Of a DNA stretch of 48,095 bases, positions 28,033 to 37,648 are shown one piece after another. The stretch is taken from assembly GCA_945952225.1 (NCBI GenBank), contig CAMFHP010000063.1, positions 1 to 48,095 of the forward strand. The letters are read 5' to 3'. The notes beneath the pieces were generated by a model, which was not told where the DNA came from, made no database searches, and saw only the letters and a program-made list of their open reading frames with translations. This DNA is from an uncultured Myxococcaceae bacterium. Its GTDB lineage: Bacteria > Myxococcota_A > Polyangia > Polyangiales > Ga0077539. Made by a program: the position numbers and the translations under genes. Each line of letters begins with the position of its first letter. Positions within the stretch are counted from its first letter, which is position 1.

Positions 28033-29867
28033 GCGCATGGAGGGTCTCTCCCGCGCGCGCGGCGGTGCTCGCCGGTGCGGTCGCGCTGCTCGGATCGTGG
28101 GCGCTGTGGCTCCCCGGTGTGGGGAACGTCTACCGCGACGCGGCCATCGCGTTGCCTGCGGTGCTCGCGGTGGGTGCGCTCGTCGCGATGCGCGTGCGTC
28201 CGTCGGCGAAGGGGAACGATGCGCTCGGCGGCGCGGTGCTCTTTGCGGCGGCGGTGCTGCTGCTCGAAGGGGCCATCGCCGGGGCCTACGCGGGCGCGCG
28301 GTCACACGGCGCGCTCATCGGCGGACGCATTCCGTACAGCGACGCGAGCGACTACCTCGCGGGGGCCTCGCGACTGCTCCACCTCGGCGCCCTCGACGAG
28401 TGGAACAGCCGACGTCCGCTCAACGCCACGCTCTTCGCGACGCGCCTCGCCCTCGCGCGCGAGTCGGTGCTCGGGGCGCTGCATCTTCAAGCGCTGCTCC
28501 TCGCGCTCTCGTCGTGGCTCGCGGCGCGGAGCGTGTCGCGCGATTTCGGCTGGCGCGCGGGCGCCATCGTGACCGGCGGAACCCTCGTGTTCGGCAGCAT
28601 CTTCGCGCCCACGACGATGAGCGAGTGCCTCGGGCTCTCGCTGGGCTCGCTCGCGTTCGCGTGCCTCTGGGGCGCGGCGCAGACGAAGCTCGAGACGCAC
28701 CTCGCGGTCGGCGGCGCGCTCCTCGCGGCGGCGCTCTCGGCGCGGTCGGGACCGTTCTTCGTCTTCGTGACCCTCCTCGCGTGGGCGGCGTGGCTGCGCG
28801 CGGGCGAGGGGATGCGCGCGATGGCCCGCTCCGCCGGCGCGTTGGGCGTGGGCGTGGTGCTCGGGATGCAGATGACGAAGCTCCTGCTCGCGGTGCACCA
28901 CGGCGTCGGCGCGGGCGCGCAGTCGAACTTCTCGTACACGCTCTACGGTCTCGCGTTTCGCGGTGTGGGCTGGGAGCGCGCGTGGAGCGATCACCCCGAG
29001 ATCGCGGCCATGGGCGACGCGCGCGGCGCGGCGTTGATCCACCGTCTGGCCATCGAGCACATCACCTCGCACCCCGCGGACCTCGCGCTGGGCCTCTGGC
29101 GCAACGTCGAGTGCCTCGCGTTCTCGTGGACCGAGCAGCTCTCGGGCGACGCGCTCGCGCACCGTCCGTGGCTCCAGTGGGCCGTGTTCGCGGCGATGAT
29201 GGGCGCGCTCGTCGTGGCCGTGCGACGTGTGTGGGTGAAGCGCGGACCGGACGCGCAGCTCTCCCTCGCCACCGCCATGCTCGCGGGCGTCGGGCTCTCG
29301 GTGCCCGTGATCTACATGGACGGTCGCGAGCGCGTCTTCGCCGCGGCCTTTCCCGGTGTGCTGGCGTTGATCGCCACGCTCGCGGGCACGCGGCGTTCGT
29401 CGGTGACCACGGGCTCGCACGACGGCGTGCGCGCACCGGCGATCGTGGGCCTCGCGCTCCTCGCGCTCTCGGTGCTCGGGCCGAAGCTCGGACGCGCCGT
29501 GACCCCCGACGACGACCGCGCGGCGGTGGTGTGTCCTGCGGGTGAGGAGGGCTTCTCCGTGCGCCTCCATCCCGGCACCGCGGCGGTGCATCTCGCGGAG
29601 GGAAGCGCGCGCCGTGACGTGTCGTTGCGTACGTTCCGCGCGGGCATCGGACGCGACCCGAACCTCGGCACCAACGGCTTCGAACGGAGCCTCGCGTCGC
29701 TCCCTGCGGGGAGCACCCTCGTGGCGGCCTTCGACGCGCAGCGCGGCGCGCTCACGTACCTTCTCTTCGACGGTGCGGTGCCCGCGGAGGGCGTGGTGCG
29801 CGGCTGCGCAGCGGTCTTCGAAAACGGGGCGCGCCCGCTGCGTCGGGTGACGTCGCGGGCGCGCTGA
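28029..29867 (+). CDS. Polytopic membrane protein, possible GT-C glycosyltransferase
   Basis: A 612-residue protein beginning with GTG that overlaps the stop of the glycosyltransferase gene as GTGA. About ten hydrophobic helices occupy residues 10-480. A non-membrane loop after the second or third helix (GGRIPYSDASDYLAGASRLLHLG) has acidic residues placed like those in GT-C enzymes that use polyprenyl-phosphate sugars. A soluble C-terminal domain (about 500-612) follows. The GT-C call rests on topology and neighbour, not a clear family signature; an O-antigen-type polymer or flippase-associated protein is an alternative. Confidence 0.55.
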   Translation: MSAWRVSPARAAVLAGAVALLGSWALWLPGVGNVYRDAAIALPAVLAVGALVAMRVRPSAKGNDALGGAVLFAAAVLLLEGAIAGAYAGARSHGALIGGRIPYSDASDYLAGASRLLHLGALDEWNSRRPLNATLFATRLALARESVLGALHLQALLLALSSWLAARSVSRDFGWRAGAIVTGGTLVFGSIFAPTTMSECLGLSLGSLAFACLWGAAQTKLETHLAVGGALLAAALSARSGPFFVFVTLLAWAAWLRAGEGMRAMARSAGALGVGVVLGMQMTKLLLAVHHGVGAGAQSNFSYTLYGLAFRGVGWERAWSDHPEIAAMGDARGAALIHRLAIEHITSHPADLALGLWRNVECLAFSWTEQLSGDALAHRPWLQWAVFAAMMGALVVAVRRVWVKRGPDAQLSLATAMLAGVGLSVPVIYMDGRERVFAAAFPGVLALIATLAGTRRSSVTTGSHDGVRAPAIVGLALLALSVLGPKLGRAVTPDDDRAAVVCPAGEEGFSVRLHPGTAAVHLAEGSARRDVSLRTFRAGIGRDPNLGTNGFERSLASLPAGSTLVAAFDAQRGALTYLLFDGAVPAEGVVRGCAAVFENGARPLRRVTSRAR

Positions 29868-29895
29868 GAGACTTCGGTCCGAGGCGGCGCGTCGA

Positions 29896-30726
29896 TCAGC
29901 CGCGGAGGAGCGAGAGGGCGAGCTGCGGGGCCTGGTTGGCCTGCGAGAGCACCGCCGCGCCGGCCTGCGAGAGCACCTGGTTGCGCGACATGGCCGCGGT
30001 CTCGGAGGCGATGTCGACGTCGCGGATGCGGCTCAGCGACGCGGAGAGGTTCGAGTTCATCGACTGGAGGTTCGAGACCGTCGACGAGAGTCGGTTGATC
30101 GCAGAGCCCCAGCCTTCGCGCAGGGTGCTGAGCGTGCCGATCGCGGTGTCGATCGCGCCGATCGCGGTGCGGGCGTTGGCCACCGTGTCGACCGCGGAGG
30201 AGTTCACCGCGAGCGAGGTCGAGTCGGCGCCGCCGAAGGCCACGGTGAGGCGGTCCGCGGCCGCCACGTTGTTGATGCCCACCTGGAAGGTCACGCTCGT
30301 CGCCGAGGTGCCGAGCAGGTTCTTGCCGTTGAAGGCCGTCACCGCGGTGATGCGGTCGATCTCGGCGATGTTCGCCTGGAACTCGGTGTTGAGGTTCGTC
30401 GAGTCGGCCGTGCTCAGCGTGCCGTTGGCGCCCTGCACCGCGAGCTCACGCATGCGGGTGAGGATCGAGTGGATCTGCTCCGCCGCGCCGTCGGCCGTCT
30501 GCGCCATCGAGATGCCGTCGCTCGCGTTGCGCTCGGCGACCGAGAGCGAGCGCACCTGGGCGTTCATGCTCTTCGAGATGCCGAGGCCCGCGGCGTCGTC
30601 GGCCGCGCTGTTGATGCGGAAGCCGCTGGAGAGCTTCTGGAAGTTCGACGTCAGCGCCATCTGCGTCTGGCTGAGGTGCGACTGGGCGACCATCGAGGCA
30701 ACGTTCGTCTGGATGAAGAGAGACAT
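29896..30726 (-). CDS. Flagellin
   Basis: A 276-residue flagellin with both conserved terminal coiled-coil regions. The N-terminus is MSLFIQTNVASMVAQSHL followed by LSSGFRINSAADDAAGLGIS. The C-terminus is RIRDVDIASETAAMSRNQVL ending NQAPQLALSLLRG. The central variable part is short, so only D0-D1 and a small insert are present. An AGGAG about 11 bp upstream supports ATG at 30726. No other flagellar gene (hook, export, chaperone or cap) lies within at least 17 kb on its right or 29 kb on its left inside the window. No sigma-28 or sigma-54 promoter was recognised upstream. Confidence 0.95.
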   Translation of the reverse strand: MSLFIQTNVASMVAQSHLSQTQMALTSNFQKLSSGFRINSAADDAAGLGISKSMNAQVRSLSVAERNASDGISMAQTADGAAEQIHSILTRMRELAVQGANGTLSTADSTNLNTEFQANIAEIDRITAVTAFNGKNLLGTSATSVTFQVGINNVAAADRLTVAFGGADSTSLAVNSSAVDTVANARTAIGAIDTAIGTLSTLREGWGSAINRLSSTVSNLQSMNSNLSASLSRIRDVDIASETAAMSRNQVLSQAGAAVLSQANQAPQLALSLLRG

Positions 30727-30792
30727 GGCGTTTCGAGCTCCTGTGACCCTGTGAGGTGGAGGCGGTTCGACGCATCGCCCCGTGCGATCGGC

Positions 30793-30814
30793 GTCGCGGG
30801 GCGTGGGCCCCGAC
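30793..30814. other. GC-rich hairpin between flagellin and UspA genes
   Basis: GTCGCGGGGC and GCCCCGAC pair around a short loop, with one bulged base. The hairpin would lie in the 5' leader of the flagellin gene if transcription starts further out. No gene is visible in the rest of the 276-bp divergent gap. Confidence 0.4.
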
Positions 30815-31002
30815 ACTCCTCACGAACGGCCACCTCCCCGGGGCCTTGAATGGAAACGGACGGACGCGGTCTCTTTTCCTCGCGACGCACGACGCACGCG
30901 CGGCACGCACCTACGGCCCTGCAACGGGCGATCACCGCGCGGAGACAAGGGCGCCCTCGGGAGATTTCTCCGTGGGCGTCTCGATTGCAGACCACCCCTC
31001 CC

Positions 31003-31452
31003 ATGCTGCCCTTTCGCCACGTGCTCGTCGCCACGGACTTCAGCACCAACGCCGCGCCCGCCGTCGACCTCGCCGTCGAGATCGCGCGGGGCTCCGACGC
31101 CGCCCTCACGCTCGTGCACGTCGCCGACGTGGCCGCGTACGCGTACAGCAGCGTGTCGATGGCCGGCGTCGACCTCCTCACCCCGATGCTCGACGCCGCG
31201 CAGGGCGAGCTCGCGAAGGCCCTCGCCGCGGTGCACACGCGCCTCCCCGACGCGAAGGCGATGCTCCGTCAGGGCGTGGCCGCCGATGAGCTCGTGCAGG
31301 CCGCCCGCGTCGCCGGCGCAGACCTCGTCGTCGTGGGCACGCACGGCCGCACGGGCATGGCCCACCTCGTCGTGGGAAGCGTCGCCGAGAAGGTCGTTCG
31401 CAACGCGCCGGTGCCCGTGCTCACGGTCCGCAGCGGCCCCCGCGGGAGCTGA
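31003..31452 (+). CDS. UspA-family universal stress protein
   Basis: A single-domain Usp of 149 residues. It opens HVLVATDFSTNA and closes with the ATP-binding signature GTHGRTGMAHLVVGS (G-x2-G-x9-GS) before VVRNAPVPVLTV. The complete signature suggests an ATP-binding Usp. The ATG at 31003 starts the first beta strand. It has no clear ribosome-binding site, and upstream in-frame codons do not look like Usp. Confidence 0.93.
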   Translation: MLPFRHVLVATDFSTNAAPAVDLAVEIARGSDAALTLVHVADVAAYAYSSVSMAGVDLLTPMLDAAQGELAKALAAVHTRLPDAKAMLRQGVAADELVQAARVAGADLVVVGTHGRTGMAHLVVGSVAEKVVRNAPVPVLTVRSGPRGS

Positions 31453-31521
31453 TCGGAGCGCGCGAATTCTGCGGTCCAGAGGGCGCCCACTCGCGGCACA
31501 CGCGACGCGCCCGCAAGCCCG

Positions 31522-31551
31522 TTGTGCCCCGTCGTGAACGCGGGCTAAGGA
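31522..31551 (+). promoter_or_regulatory. Possible promoter of the FAD oxidoreductase gene
   Basis: TTGTGC (31522-31527) and TAAGGA (31546-31551) are separated by 18 bp. They lie 67 bp before the GTG start, in a 165-bp gap that holds no gene. Confidence 0.3.
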
Positions 31552-31617
31552 TGGTCTCGCCGCGACGGCGCGAGGACGCGCGCCTGCGGCACGAATGACG
31601 ACCACCGGGGGAGCACC

Positions 31618-33480
31618 GTGATCGAGCTTCCGACGCACCGCGAGATCCTGCGCGCCTACGACGAGATGCAGACCTGCGAGGCCTGGGTGCTCGAACCCGC
31701 CTCACGCGACGAGCTCGCCGAGACGCTGCGCGCGCTCGACGCCCTCGAAGCGCCGCATCGGCTGCCGGTGCTTCCGCGCGGGCCCGGGAATGCCTTCGAC
31801 GGCCAGGCGCTCCCCGCGGCGACGGGCGTGGTGATCCGGCTCACGAAGCCCGCGTTCTGTACCGTGGGTGCGATCACGCCGCGCGACGACGGATGGGCCA
31901 CGGTGCACGTGGGCGCGGGGGTGACCTGGGGCGCGCTCCTCGACGCCACGCTCGCGCAGGGATGGGTGCCCGCGTCGATCGTCACCGCGAGCAGCGCCAC
32001 CGTCGGCGGCACGCTCGCCGCGCACTGCCTCTCGCGCTTCTCGGCCCTCTTCGGCAAGGAGGGCGACCTCGTCGACGCCCTCGACGTGATGCTCTCCGAC
32101 GGGCGTGTGCTCACCGCGCGCCCCGACGCGCCGCCGGGCTCCGACGAGGCCGAGCTCTTCGCCGCCGCGGTGGGCGGCTTCGGGCTCGTGGGCGTGATCC
32201 TCTCGGTCTCGCTGCGCCTGCGTCCCCTCGACGGCGACGCCGCGGTGCCCGTGCGCGTCGAGAGCACGGTGCGACTCCTCGAAGACCGCCCGTGGCGCGA
32301 CCTCCTCGACCCCATCGCCGACACGGCATCGCGGGAGCGCGCGCGCCTCGCCGCCGCCGCCGCCGACGGAGCGCCGCCGCCCGCGGACCTCTCCGTCGCC
32401 TTCGGCACCGTGTGGTTCGAGCGCCCGCTCGACGGCGGCGTGCGCCACGAGGCGACGCTCCTCACGAGCCGCTATGTGCGCAGCGCGCATCGGCACCCGC
32501 TCCCGTTGCATCAGCCCGAGCTCGCGCTGCGGCCCTTCGTCGAGCGCGTGATGATCAACCCCCTCGTGAACGCGCTCACGCAGCGCGCGTTCTTCGAGTT
32601 CGCCCACGGCGACACGTTCCTCGATGAGCCCCACGGGTTCACGTTCTTCTTCGACGGCAACGCGCGGGCGAAGCAGAAGGCCCGCGCGCGACGCTCGCCC
32701 ATCCGACTGCTCCAGCAGACCTTCGTGCTCCCCGACGCGACGGCGGCGGCCTCGATGCTCGACACCCTCGAAGCGTGCGTGGCGGCCTCCATCGCGGCGA
32801 CGCCGACGCTCCTCGACGTGCTCTGGCTCCCGCGCGATCGCCACGACGTGATGCTCTCGTCGACGCGCGCCATGGAGGGCTTCGCGATCACCCTCTCGTA
32901 CGAGCACGAGGCCCTCGTGAGCGCGAGCTCGCACGCGGCGTGGGCGGCGTACACCCGGCGTCTGCTGCGCTCCCTCGCGCACGTGTGCACCTGGCTCGGC
33001 GGGCGCGTGCATCTGGTGAAGTCCGTCGAGGCCAACACCGCCGACCTGCGCGCCCAGTACGGCGACGAGGCCATCGCGCGCTTCTACGCCGCGCGGCAGC
33101 GCTTCGATCCGCGCGACCTCTTTCGCAGCGCCTTCGAAGACCGCGTGCTGCGCGCCCTCGACGACGAGCTCGACCTGCACACCGACGACAGCGTCGCGCC
33201 CCCCGACGACCGCGAGGCCGTGCCCTACGCCGACGCGCGCTTCGCCCTCGCCGACATCGCCGACGACGTGTGGATCGCGATGCGCGCGCGCCTCACCCAG
33301 GCCTTCGGCGACGACCCTCGCAGCGACCGCGACGCGTACGCCTGCGCGTGGCCGCTGCGCTTCTCGGTGCGCTACGACGCGCCATCGCGAACGCTCGACG
33401 TGGCGCTCGACGAGGTTCCGCGGGGCACGACGGTCGACGCGGTGCGCGCGTCGCTCGAAGCGCTGCTCGGCGAGGTCTGA
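31618..33480 (+). CDS. FAD-binding (PCMH-type) oxidoreductase
   Basis: A 620-residue flavoenzyme. The N-terminal PCMH FAD domain is clear: PRGPGNAFDGQALP, VVIRLTKPAF, VHVGAGVTWGALL, then VPASIVTASSATVGGTLAAHCLSRFSALFG and GGFGLVGVILSVSLRL. The C-terminal part carries a substrate/cap domain and ends with RFDPRDLFRSAFEDRVL, typical of D-lactate/alditol-oxidase relatives. A further 80 residues of unknown type follow. No His or Cys for covalent flavin attachment could be assigned with confidence. GGGGGAG precedes GTG at 31618. The kinase-ATPase gene starts 22 bp after its stop. Confidence 0.85.
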   Translation: MIELPTHREILRAYDEMQTCEAWVLEPASRDELAETLRALDALEAPHRLPVLPRGPGNAFDGQALPAATGVVIRLTKPAFCTVGAITPRDDGWATVHVGAGVTWGALLDATLAQGWVPASIVTASSATVGGTLAAHCLSRFSALFGKEGDLVDALDVMLSDGRVLTARPDAPPGSDEAELFAAAVGGFGLVGVILSVSLRLRPLDGDAAVPVRVESTVRLLEDRPWRDLLDPIADTASRERARLAAAAADGAPPPADLSVAFGTVWFERPLDGGVRHEATLLTSRYVRSAHRHPLPLHQPELALRPFVERVMINPLVNALTQRAFFEFAHGDTFLDEPHGFTFFFDGNARAKQKARARRSPIRLLQQTFVLPDATAAASMLDTLEACVAASIAATPTLLDVLWLPRDRHDVMLSSTRAMEGFAITLSYEHEALVSASSHAAWAAYTRRLLRSLAHVCTWLGGRVHLVKSVEANTADLRAQYGDEAIARFYAARQRFDPRDLFRSAFEDRVLRALDDELDLHTDDSVAPPDDREAVPYADARFALADIADDVWIAMRARLTQAFGDDPRSDRDAYACAWPLRFSVRYDAPSRTLDVALDEVPRGTTVDAVRASLEALLGEV

Positions 33481-33501
33481 CCCGGGAGTGACGCCGCGAC
33501 G

Positions 33502-36500
33502 ATGACCGCACGCACCCGCGCCGCGCCGCCTGCCCTCGACCGCTTTCGCTTCGACGCCCTCGTGGGGTCGGGCGCGTTCGGTGACGTGTACCGCGCCGTC
33601 GATCTGCGCCACGGCGGCGAGGTCGCGGTGAAGGTGATGCGGCGCTCGTCGGCGCAGGAGGTCCGGCAGTTGAAGCGCGAGTTTCGCGCGCTGTCGGGCC
33701 TCGCGCACCGCAGCCTCGTGACGCTCTACGAGCTCGTGGTGACCGGCGACGCGTGCTGCCTCGCGATGGAGTTCGTGCACGGCGTCGACCTGCTCCGCGC
33801 CCTTCGCGCGGGCCGCCCCGGCAGCCCCTCGCACGCCCGGCTCCGCGCGGTGCTCGCGCAGGTGGTCGACGCGCTCGCGACGCTCCACGCGGCGGGCAAG
33901 CTCCATCGCGACATGAAGCCCTCGAACGTGCTCGTCACCGCCGAGGACCGCGCCGTCGTGCTGGATTTCGGCTTCGCCCGCGAGCTCGCCCCCTCGGGCT
34001 CGTGGAGCCTCGACGACGGCCTCGGCACCGTCGCGTACATGTCTCCCGAGCAGGCCTACGGGCTCCCGCTCACCGAGGCGAGCGACTGGTACAGCTTCGG
34101 CGTCACGCTCTACGAGGTGCTCACCGGCGCGCTCCCCTTCACGGGCAACGCGATGTCGGTGCTCTACCAGAAGAACGCAGGCGACGCGCCCGACCCCGCG
34201 GCCCTCGCGCCCGGCGCGCCCGACGACCTCCTCGCGCTGTGCCGACGGCTCCTCGCGCGCGAACCCTCCGCGCGTCCGCGGGCCCACGAGGTGCTCGCCA
34301 CCTTCGGCGTCGCGATGCCTCCGACCGTGCGCCTCGACGACGCCTCGGACCCGGTGAGCCTGCTCGACCGCGAAGACGCCATGCACGCGCTCGGCACCGC
34401 GGCGCGGCGCGCGCTCGACCGACGCACGCAGGTGGTCTCCATCGCGGGGCCGTCGGGCATCGGCAAGACCGCGCTCGTGGAGCACCACCTCGACGCGCTC
34501 CTGCGCACCGGCGCGTTCTACGTGCTGCGCGGGCGCTGCTGGGAGTTCGAGTCCGTGCCCTACAAGGCCCTCGACGGCGTGGTCGACACGGTGGTGCGCC
34601 GCGTGAAGCGCAACGACGACCCCTCGCTCGACGCGTCGCTCGAACGGGCCGTCCCCTCGCTCTCGATGCTGTTCACGGCCTTCGAGGCGCTCCACGACCG
34701 CGTGTCGGCGGGCGCTGTGTCCGCGCCGCCGGGCGACCCCCGCGAGCTCCGACGCCGCGCCGCCGCCGACCTGCGCGCGCTGCTCCACGCGCTCGCCACG
34801 CCGCGCGTGCCCGTGCTCGCCCTCGACGACGTGCAGTGGGCCGACGCCGACTCCGCGGAGCTGCTCACCGAGCTGTTGCGCGCGCCGAGCGTCGAGGCGC
34901 TGCTGGTGATCGTCACGCACCGCGACGATGGTTCCGCCTCTCCGTGCGTGCGCGCCGCGCTCGATCCGTCGCTGCCCGCGGAGCCCACGCGGATCACCCT
35001 CGGTCCGCTGGGGGAGCGTGCGTCGGAGCAGCTCGCCGCACGCTTCGCGGGCGACCACGACGGACTCGCGGCGCGCATCGCGCGGGGCGCGCGGGGCAAT
35101 CCCTTCTTCGTGCGCGAGCTCGCGCGACACGCGGTGACCTCGCGCGAAGAGGCCCCCGACGACCTCGATGCGCTCGTGCGGGCCCGCGTCGCGCGACTGC
35201 CCGTGGCGCCGCGGAGGCTCGTGCAGGTCGTGTCGCTCGCGGGCGCCGCCGTGCCCACCGCCGTGGCCCTCCGCGCGGCGGGAATCGCCGAGGGAAACGC
35301 GGCGCTCCGCGCGCTCCGCGACGCGTGGCTCGTGCGCACGTCGGGGGATGAAGCCTCGACGCTGGTGCCCTTTCACGACCGGGTGCGCGAGGCCGTGGCC
35401 GCGAGCGTCGAGCCCACGATGGCCCGCGAGCTCCACACCGCGCTCGCCGACGCGTGGGAGCGCGAGGGAGACGCCGACCACGAGGTGCTCCTGCGCCATC
35501 GACAGGCCGCGGGCGACACACGCCGCGCCGCCGTGCACGCCGCGCAGGCCGCCGCACGGGCCCGCGCCGCGCTGGCCTTCGACCACGCCGTCACGCTCTA
35601 CCGCACGGCCCTCTCGCTCGGTGAGGCCCGCGGTGAGGCGCGCGCCGAGCTCCTCGAAGGGCTCGGTCACGCGCTCATCGGCGTGGGCCGCGGACGCGAC
35701 GCCGCCGACGCGCTCCGGGCTGCGGCCGAGGGCGCATCGCCCACACGCTCGCTCGCGCGCCGACGGCTCGCCGTGGAGCACCTCCTCTGCGCGGGCTACC
35801 TCGACGAGGGCATGGCCGTCGCGCGGGGCGTGCTCGCCGACGTGGGCGTCGAGCTGCCGCCGCGAGGACCCGCCGCCGTCGTGGCCCTCCTCGCCCAGCG
35901 CGCGCGCCTGCGCCTCCGCGGAACGTCGTTTCGCCCGCGCACCGCCGCCGCGTGTGATCCCGACACGCTCGCGCGCATCGACGCGTGCTGGGCCCTCGCG
36001 ACGGGCCTCGGCATGTTCGACGTGGCGCGCGCGGCGGCGCTCCAGGCCCGCGGTCTGCGCCTCGCCCTCGACGCGGGCGACACCTACCGCGTGGCCCGCG
36101 CGCTCGCGATGGAGGGCGCCTTCTACGCCGCCGACGGACTCGCCGGGGCCGACCGCGCCCGCGCGCTCCTCGACGCGGCGCGTGCCCTCGCGCGCGAGCT
36201 CGATCATCCGCACGCGGTCGCGCTCACCGCCGTGATGACGGGCACCACGGCCTGGCTCGAAGGCCGCTGGCGCGACGCCGCGGTCACCCTCGAAGGCGCC
36301 CTCGACGCGCTCGCCACGCGCTGCGCGGGCGCGGTGTGGGAGCGCAACACGGCCACGGTGTTTCTCTTCGACGCGTGGGTGTACCTCGGCGAGTTCGGGG
36401 CGCTCCTCGACCGCGCGCCGCGGATGCGCGCCGACGCCGAGGCCCGCGGCGATCGCTACGCGCTCACGGTCTCGCACCTGCGCTTCGAGTGTGTGGCCGC

Positions 36501-37116
36501 GATGGTGACCGACACCCCCGAGCGCGCCGACGAGGGGCTCTCGCGCGTGGGGCTCTGGTCCGCCGCGGGCTTCTTCTCGATGCACCTCATCGAGATGCAC
36601 GAGCGCGCCGAGGTGGCGATGTACCGCGGCGAAGGACGCGCCGCGTGGCAGGGCCTCGTCGCGCGCTGGCCCGACCTCGAACGCTCGATGTTGCTGCGCG
36701 TGCAGGCGTTCCAGATCCAGATGCGCTTCGTGCGAGGACGCGCCGCGCTCGCGGCGGCCCGTGACGGCGCGCCCGACGGAGCCGCGCTGCGTGCGGTGGC
36801 GGCCGACGACGCGGCGCGCATGCTCGACGAGCGCACGCCGTGGGGAGACGCGCTCGCGGCGGTGCTTCAGGCGGCGATCCTCGCGCAGACCGGGGCCTTT
36901 GAAGCGGCCGCGCGGGGCTTCGAACGCGCCGTGACGCTGCTCGAACGCACCGAGATGACCCTGCACGCCGCCGCTGCCCGTCGCGCGTGGGGAGCCCTCG
37001 TGGGCGGCGCCTCGGGACGCGCCCTCGTCGACGCCGCCGACGCCTCGATGCGTGCACAGCGCGTGGTGGCCCCCGAGCGCTTCGCGCAGATGCTCTGCCC
37101 CGCGCGCCCGCTCTGA
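33502..37116 (+). CDS. Ser/Thr kinase fused to AAA/STAND ATPase with helical repeats
   Basis: A 1204-residue protein. Residues about 14-270 are a Hanks-type kinase (VGSGAFGDVY, Lys44, HRDMKPSNV with Asp137, DFG Asp155, VAYMSPEQ). Residues about 285-640 are a large ATPase with Walker A GPSGIGKT (316-323) and Walker B VLALDDVQWAD (about 438-448). Residues from about 690 are Ala/Arg-rich helical pairs of TPR type, to the C-terminus. No membrane helix. Kinase-ATPase-TPR proteins are common myxobacterial and actinobacterial signal integrators. It follows the FAD oxidoreductase after 21 bp, which suggests co-transcription. Confidence 0.92.
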   Translation: MTARTRAAPPALDRFRFDALVGSGAFGDVYRAVDLRHGGEVAVKVMRRSSAQEVRQLKREFRALSGLAHRSLVTLYELVVTGDACCLAMEFVHGVDLLRALRAGRPGSPSHARLRAVLAQVVDALATLHAAGKLHRDMKPSNVLVTAEDRAVVLDFGFARELAPSGSWSLDDGLGTVAYMSPEQAYGLPLTEASDWYSFGVTLYEVLTGALPFTGNAMSVLYQKNAGDAPDPAALAPGAPDDLLALCRRLLAREPSARPRAHEVLATFGVAMPPTVRLDDASDPVSLLDREDAMHALGTAARRALDRRTQVVSIAGPSGIGKTALVEHHLDALLRTGAFYVLRGRCWEFESVPYKALDGVVDTVVRRVKRNDDPSLDASLERAVPSLSMLFTAFEALHDRVSAGAVSAPPGDPRELRRRAAADLRALLHALATPRVPVLALDDVQWADADSAELLTELLRAPSVEALLVIVTHRDDGSASPCVRAALDPSLPAEPTRITLGPLGERASEQLAARFAGDHDGLAARIARGARGNPFFVRELARHAVTSREEAPDDLDALVRARVARLPVAPRRLVQVVSLAGAAVPTAVALRAAGIAEGNAALRALRDAWLVRTSGDEASTLVPFHDRVREAVAASVEPTMARELHTALADAWEREGDADHEVLLRHRQAAGDTRRAAVHAAQAAARARAALAFDHAVTLYRTALSLGEARGEARAELLEGLGHALIGVGRGRDAADALRAAAEGASPTRSLARRRLAVEHLLCAGYLDEGMAVARGVLADVGVELPPRGPAAVVALLAQRARLRLRGTSFRPRTAAACDPDTLARIDACWALATGLGMFDVARAAALQARGLRLALDAGDTYRVARALAMEGAFYAADGLAGADRARALLDAARALARELDHPHAVALTAVMTGTTAWLEGRWRDAAVTLEGALDALATRCAGAVWERNTATVFLFDAWVYLGEFGALLDRAPRMRADAEARGDRYALTVSHLRFECVAAMVTDTPERADEGLSRVGLWSAAGFFSMHLIEMHERAEVAMYRGEGRAAWQGLVARWPDLERSMLLRVQAFQIQMRFVRGRAALAAARDGAPDGAALRAVAADDAARMLDERTPWGDALAAVLQAAILAQTGAFEAAARGFERAVTLLERTEMTLHAAAARRAWGALVGGASGRALVDAADASMRAQRVVAPERFAQMLCPARPL

Positions 37117-37234
37117 GCGATCGTCGACGCGCACGACGAACGCGCCGCACGCACGCGCTTCTCGCTTCGCCCTCCGGCGCGCGCCGTCGCCACGGAATCT
37201 CCACGGGGCACATGCCGTGCTCCACGGCGCGGCC

Positions 37235-37627
37235 ATGAAGGCACCGCACCTCGATCCCCACGCGCTGGAGGCGATGCGCGACGACCACCGCGCGTTCGAA
37301 GACCTCTTCGAGACCGTTCGCTCGCAGCTCGACACGGGCGACAAGTCCATCGCCGACGCGGGCTGGAGCACCCTCGAACGCAGGCTCACCGAGCACCTCG
37401 CGCTCGAAGAACGCGACCTCTTTCCGCGGTACCACTCCGTCGACCCGATCGCGGTGAACGCGCTGCTCGCCGACCACGCGCGCTTTCGCGAGCTGCTCAC
37501 CGAGCTCGGGCTCGCGCTCGAACTGGGCGCGCTCCCCGACGCGCACGCCGACGAGTTCTTCGCGCTGCTGAAGTCTCACGCGGCCCGCGAAGACGAAGCC
37601 TTCGCGCGCTGGATCCCCGCCGCCTGA
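37235..37627 (+). CDS. Hemerythrin-like (HHE) protein
   Basis: A 130-residue four-helix protein with the diiron ligand pattern: H18, H54-x3-E58, H81 and H115-x3-E119. It should bind a non-haem diiron centre and sense or carry O2, NO or iron. It has no extra domain. The start is placed at the ATG directly before the first helix. The 118-bp gap before it shows no gene. Confidence 0.88.
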   Translation: MKAPHLDPHALEAMRDDHRAFEDLFETVRSQLDTGDKSIADAGWSTLERRLTEHLALEERDLFPRYHSVDPIAVNALLADHARFRELLTELGLALELGALPDAHADEFFALLKSHAAREDEAFARWIPAA

Positions 37628-37635
37628 CGGTGCGC

Positions 37636-37641
37636 TACGGT
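37636..37641 (+). promoter_or_regulatory. Possible -10 element TACGGT close to start codon
   Basis: TACGGT ends 7 bp before the ATG at 37649, the spacing expected if the transcript begins at the start codon. No Shine-Dalgarno sequence is present. Confidence 0.3.
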
Positions 37642-37648
37642 TGCGCCG

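Noticed and set aside
31702-37500. A 1932-codon open frame on the minus strand opposite the FAD oxidoreductase and kinase-ATPase genes
   Set aside because: The plus-strand genes are full-length with clear motifs. The antisense product is Arg/His/Glu-rich without domains, as expected from GC-biased third codon positions.
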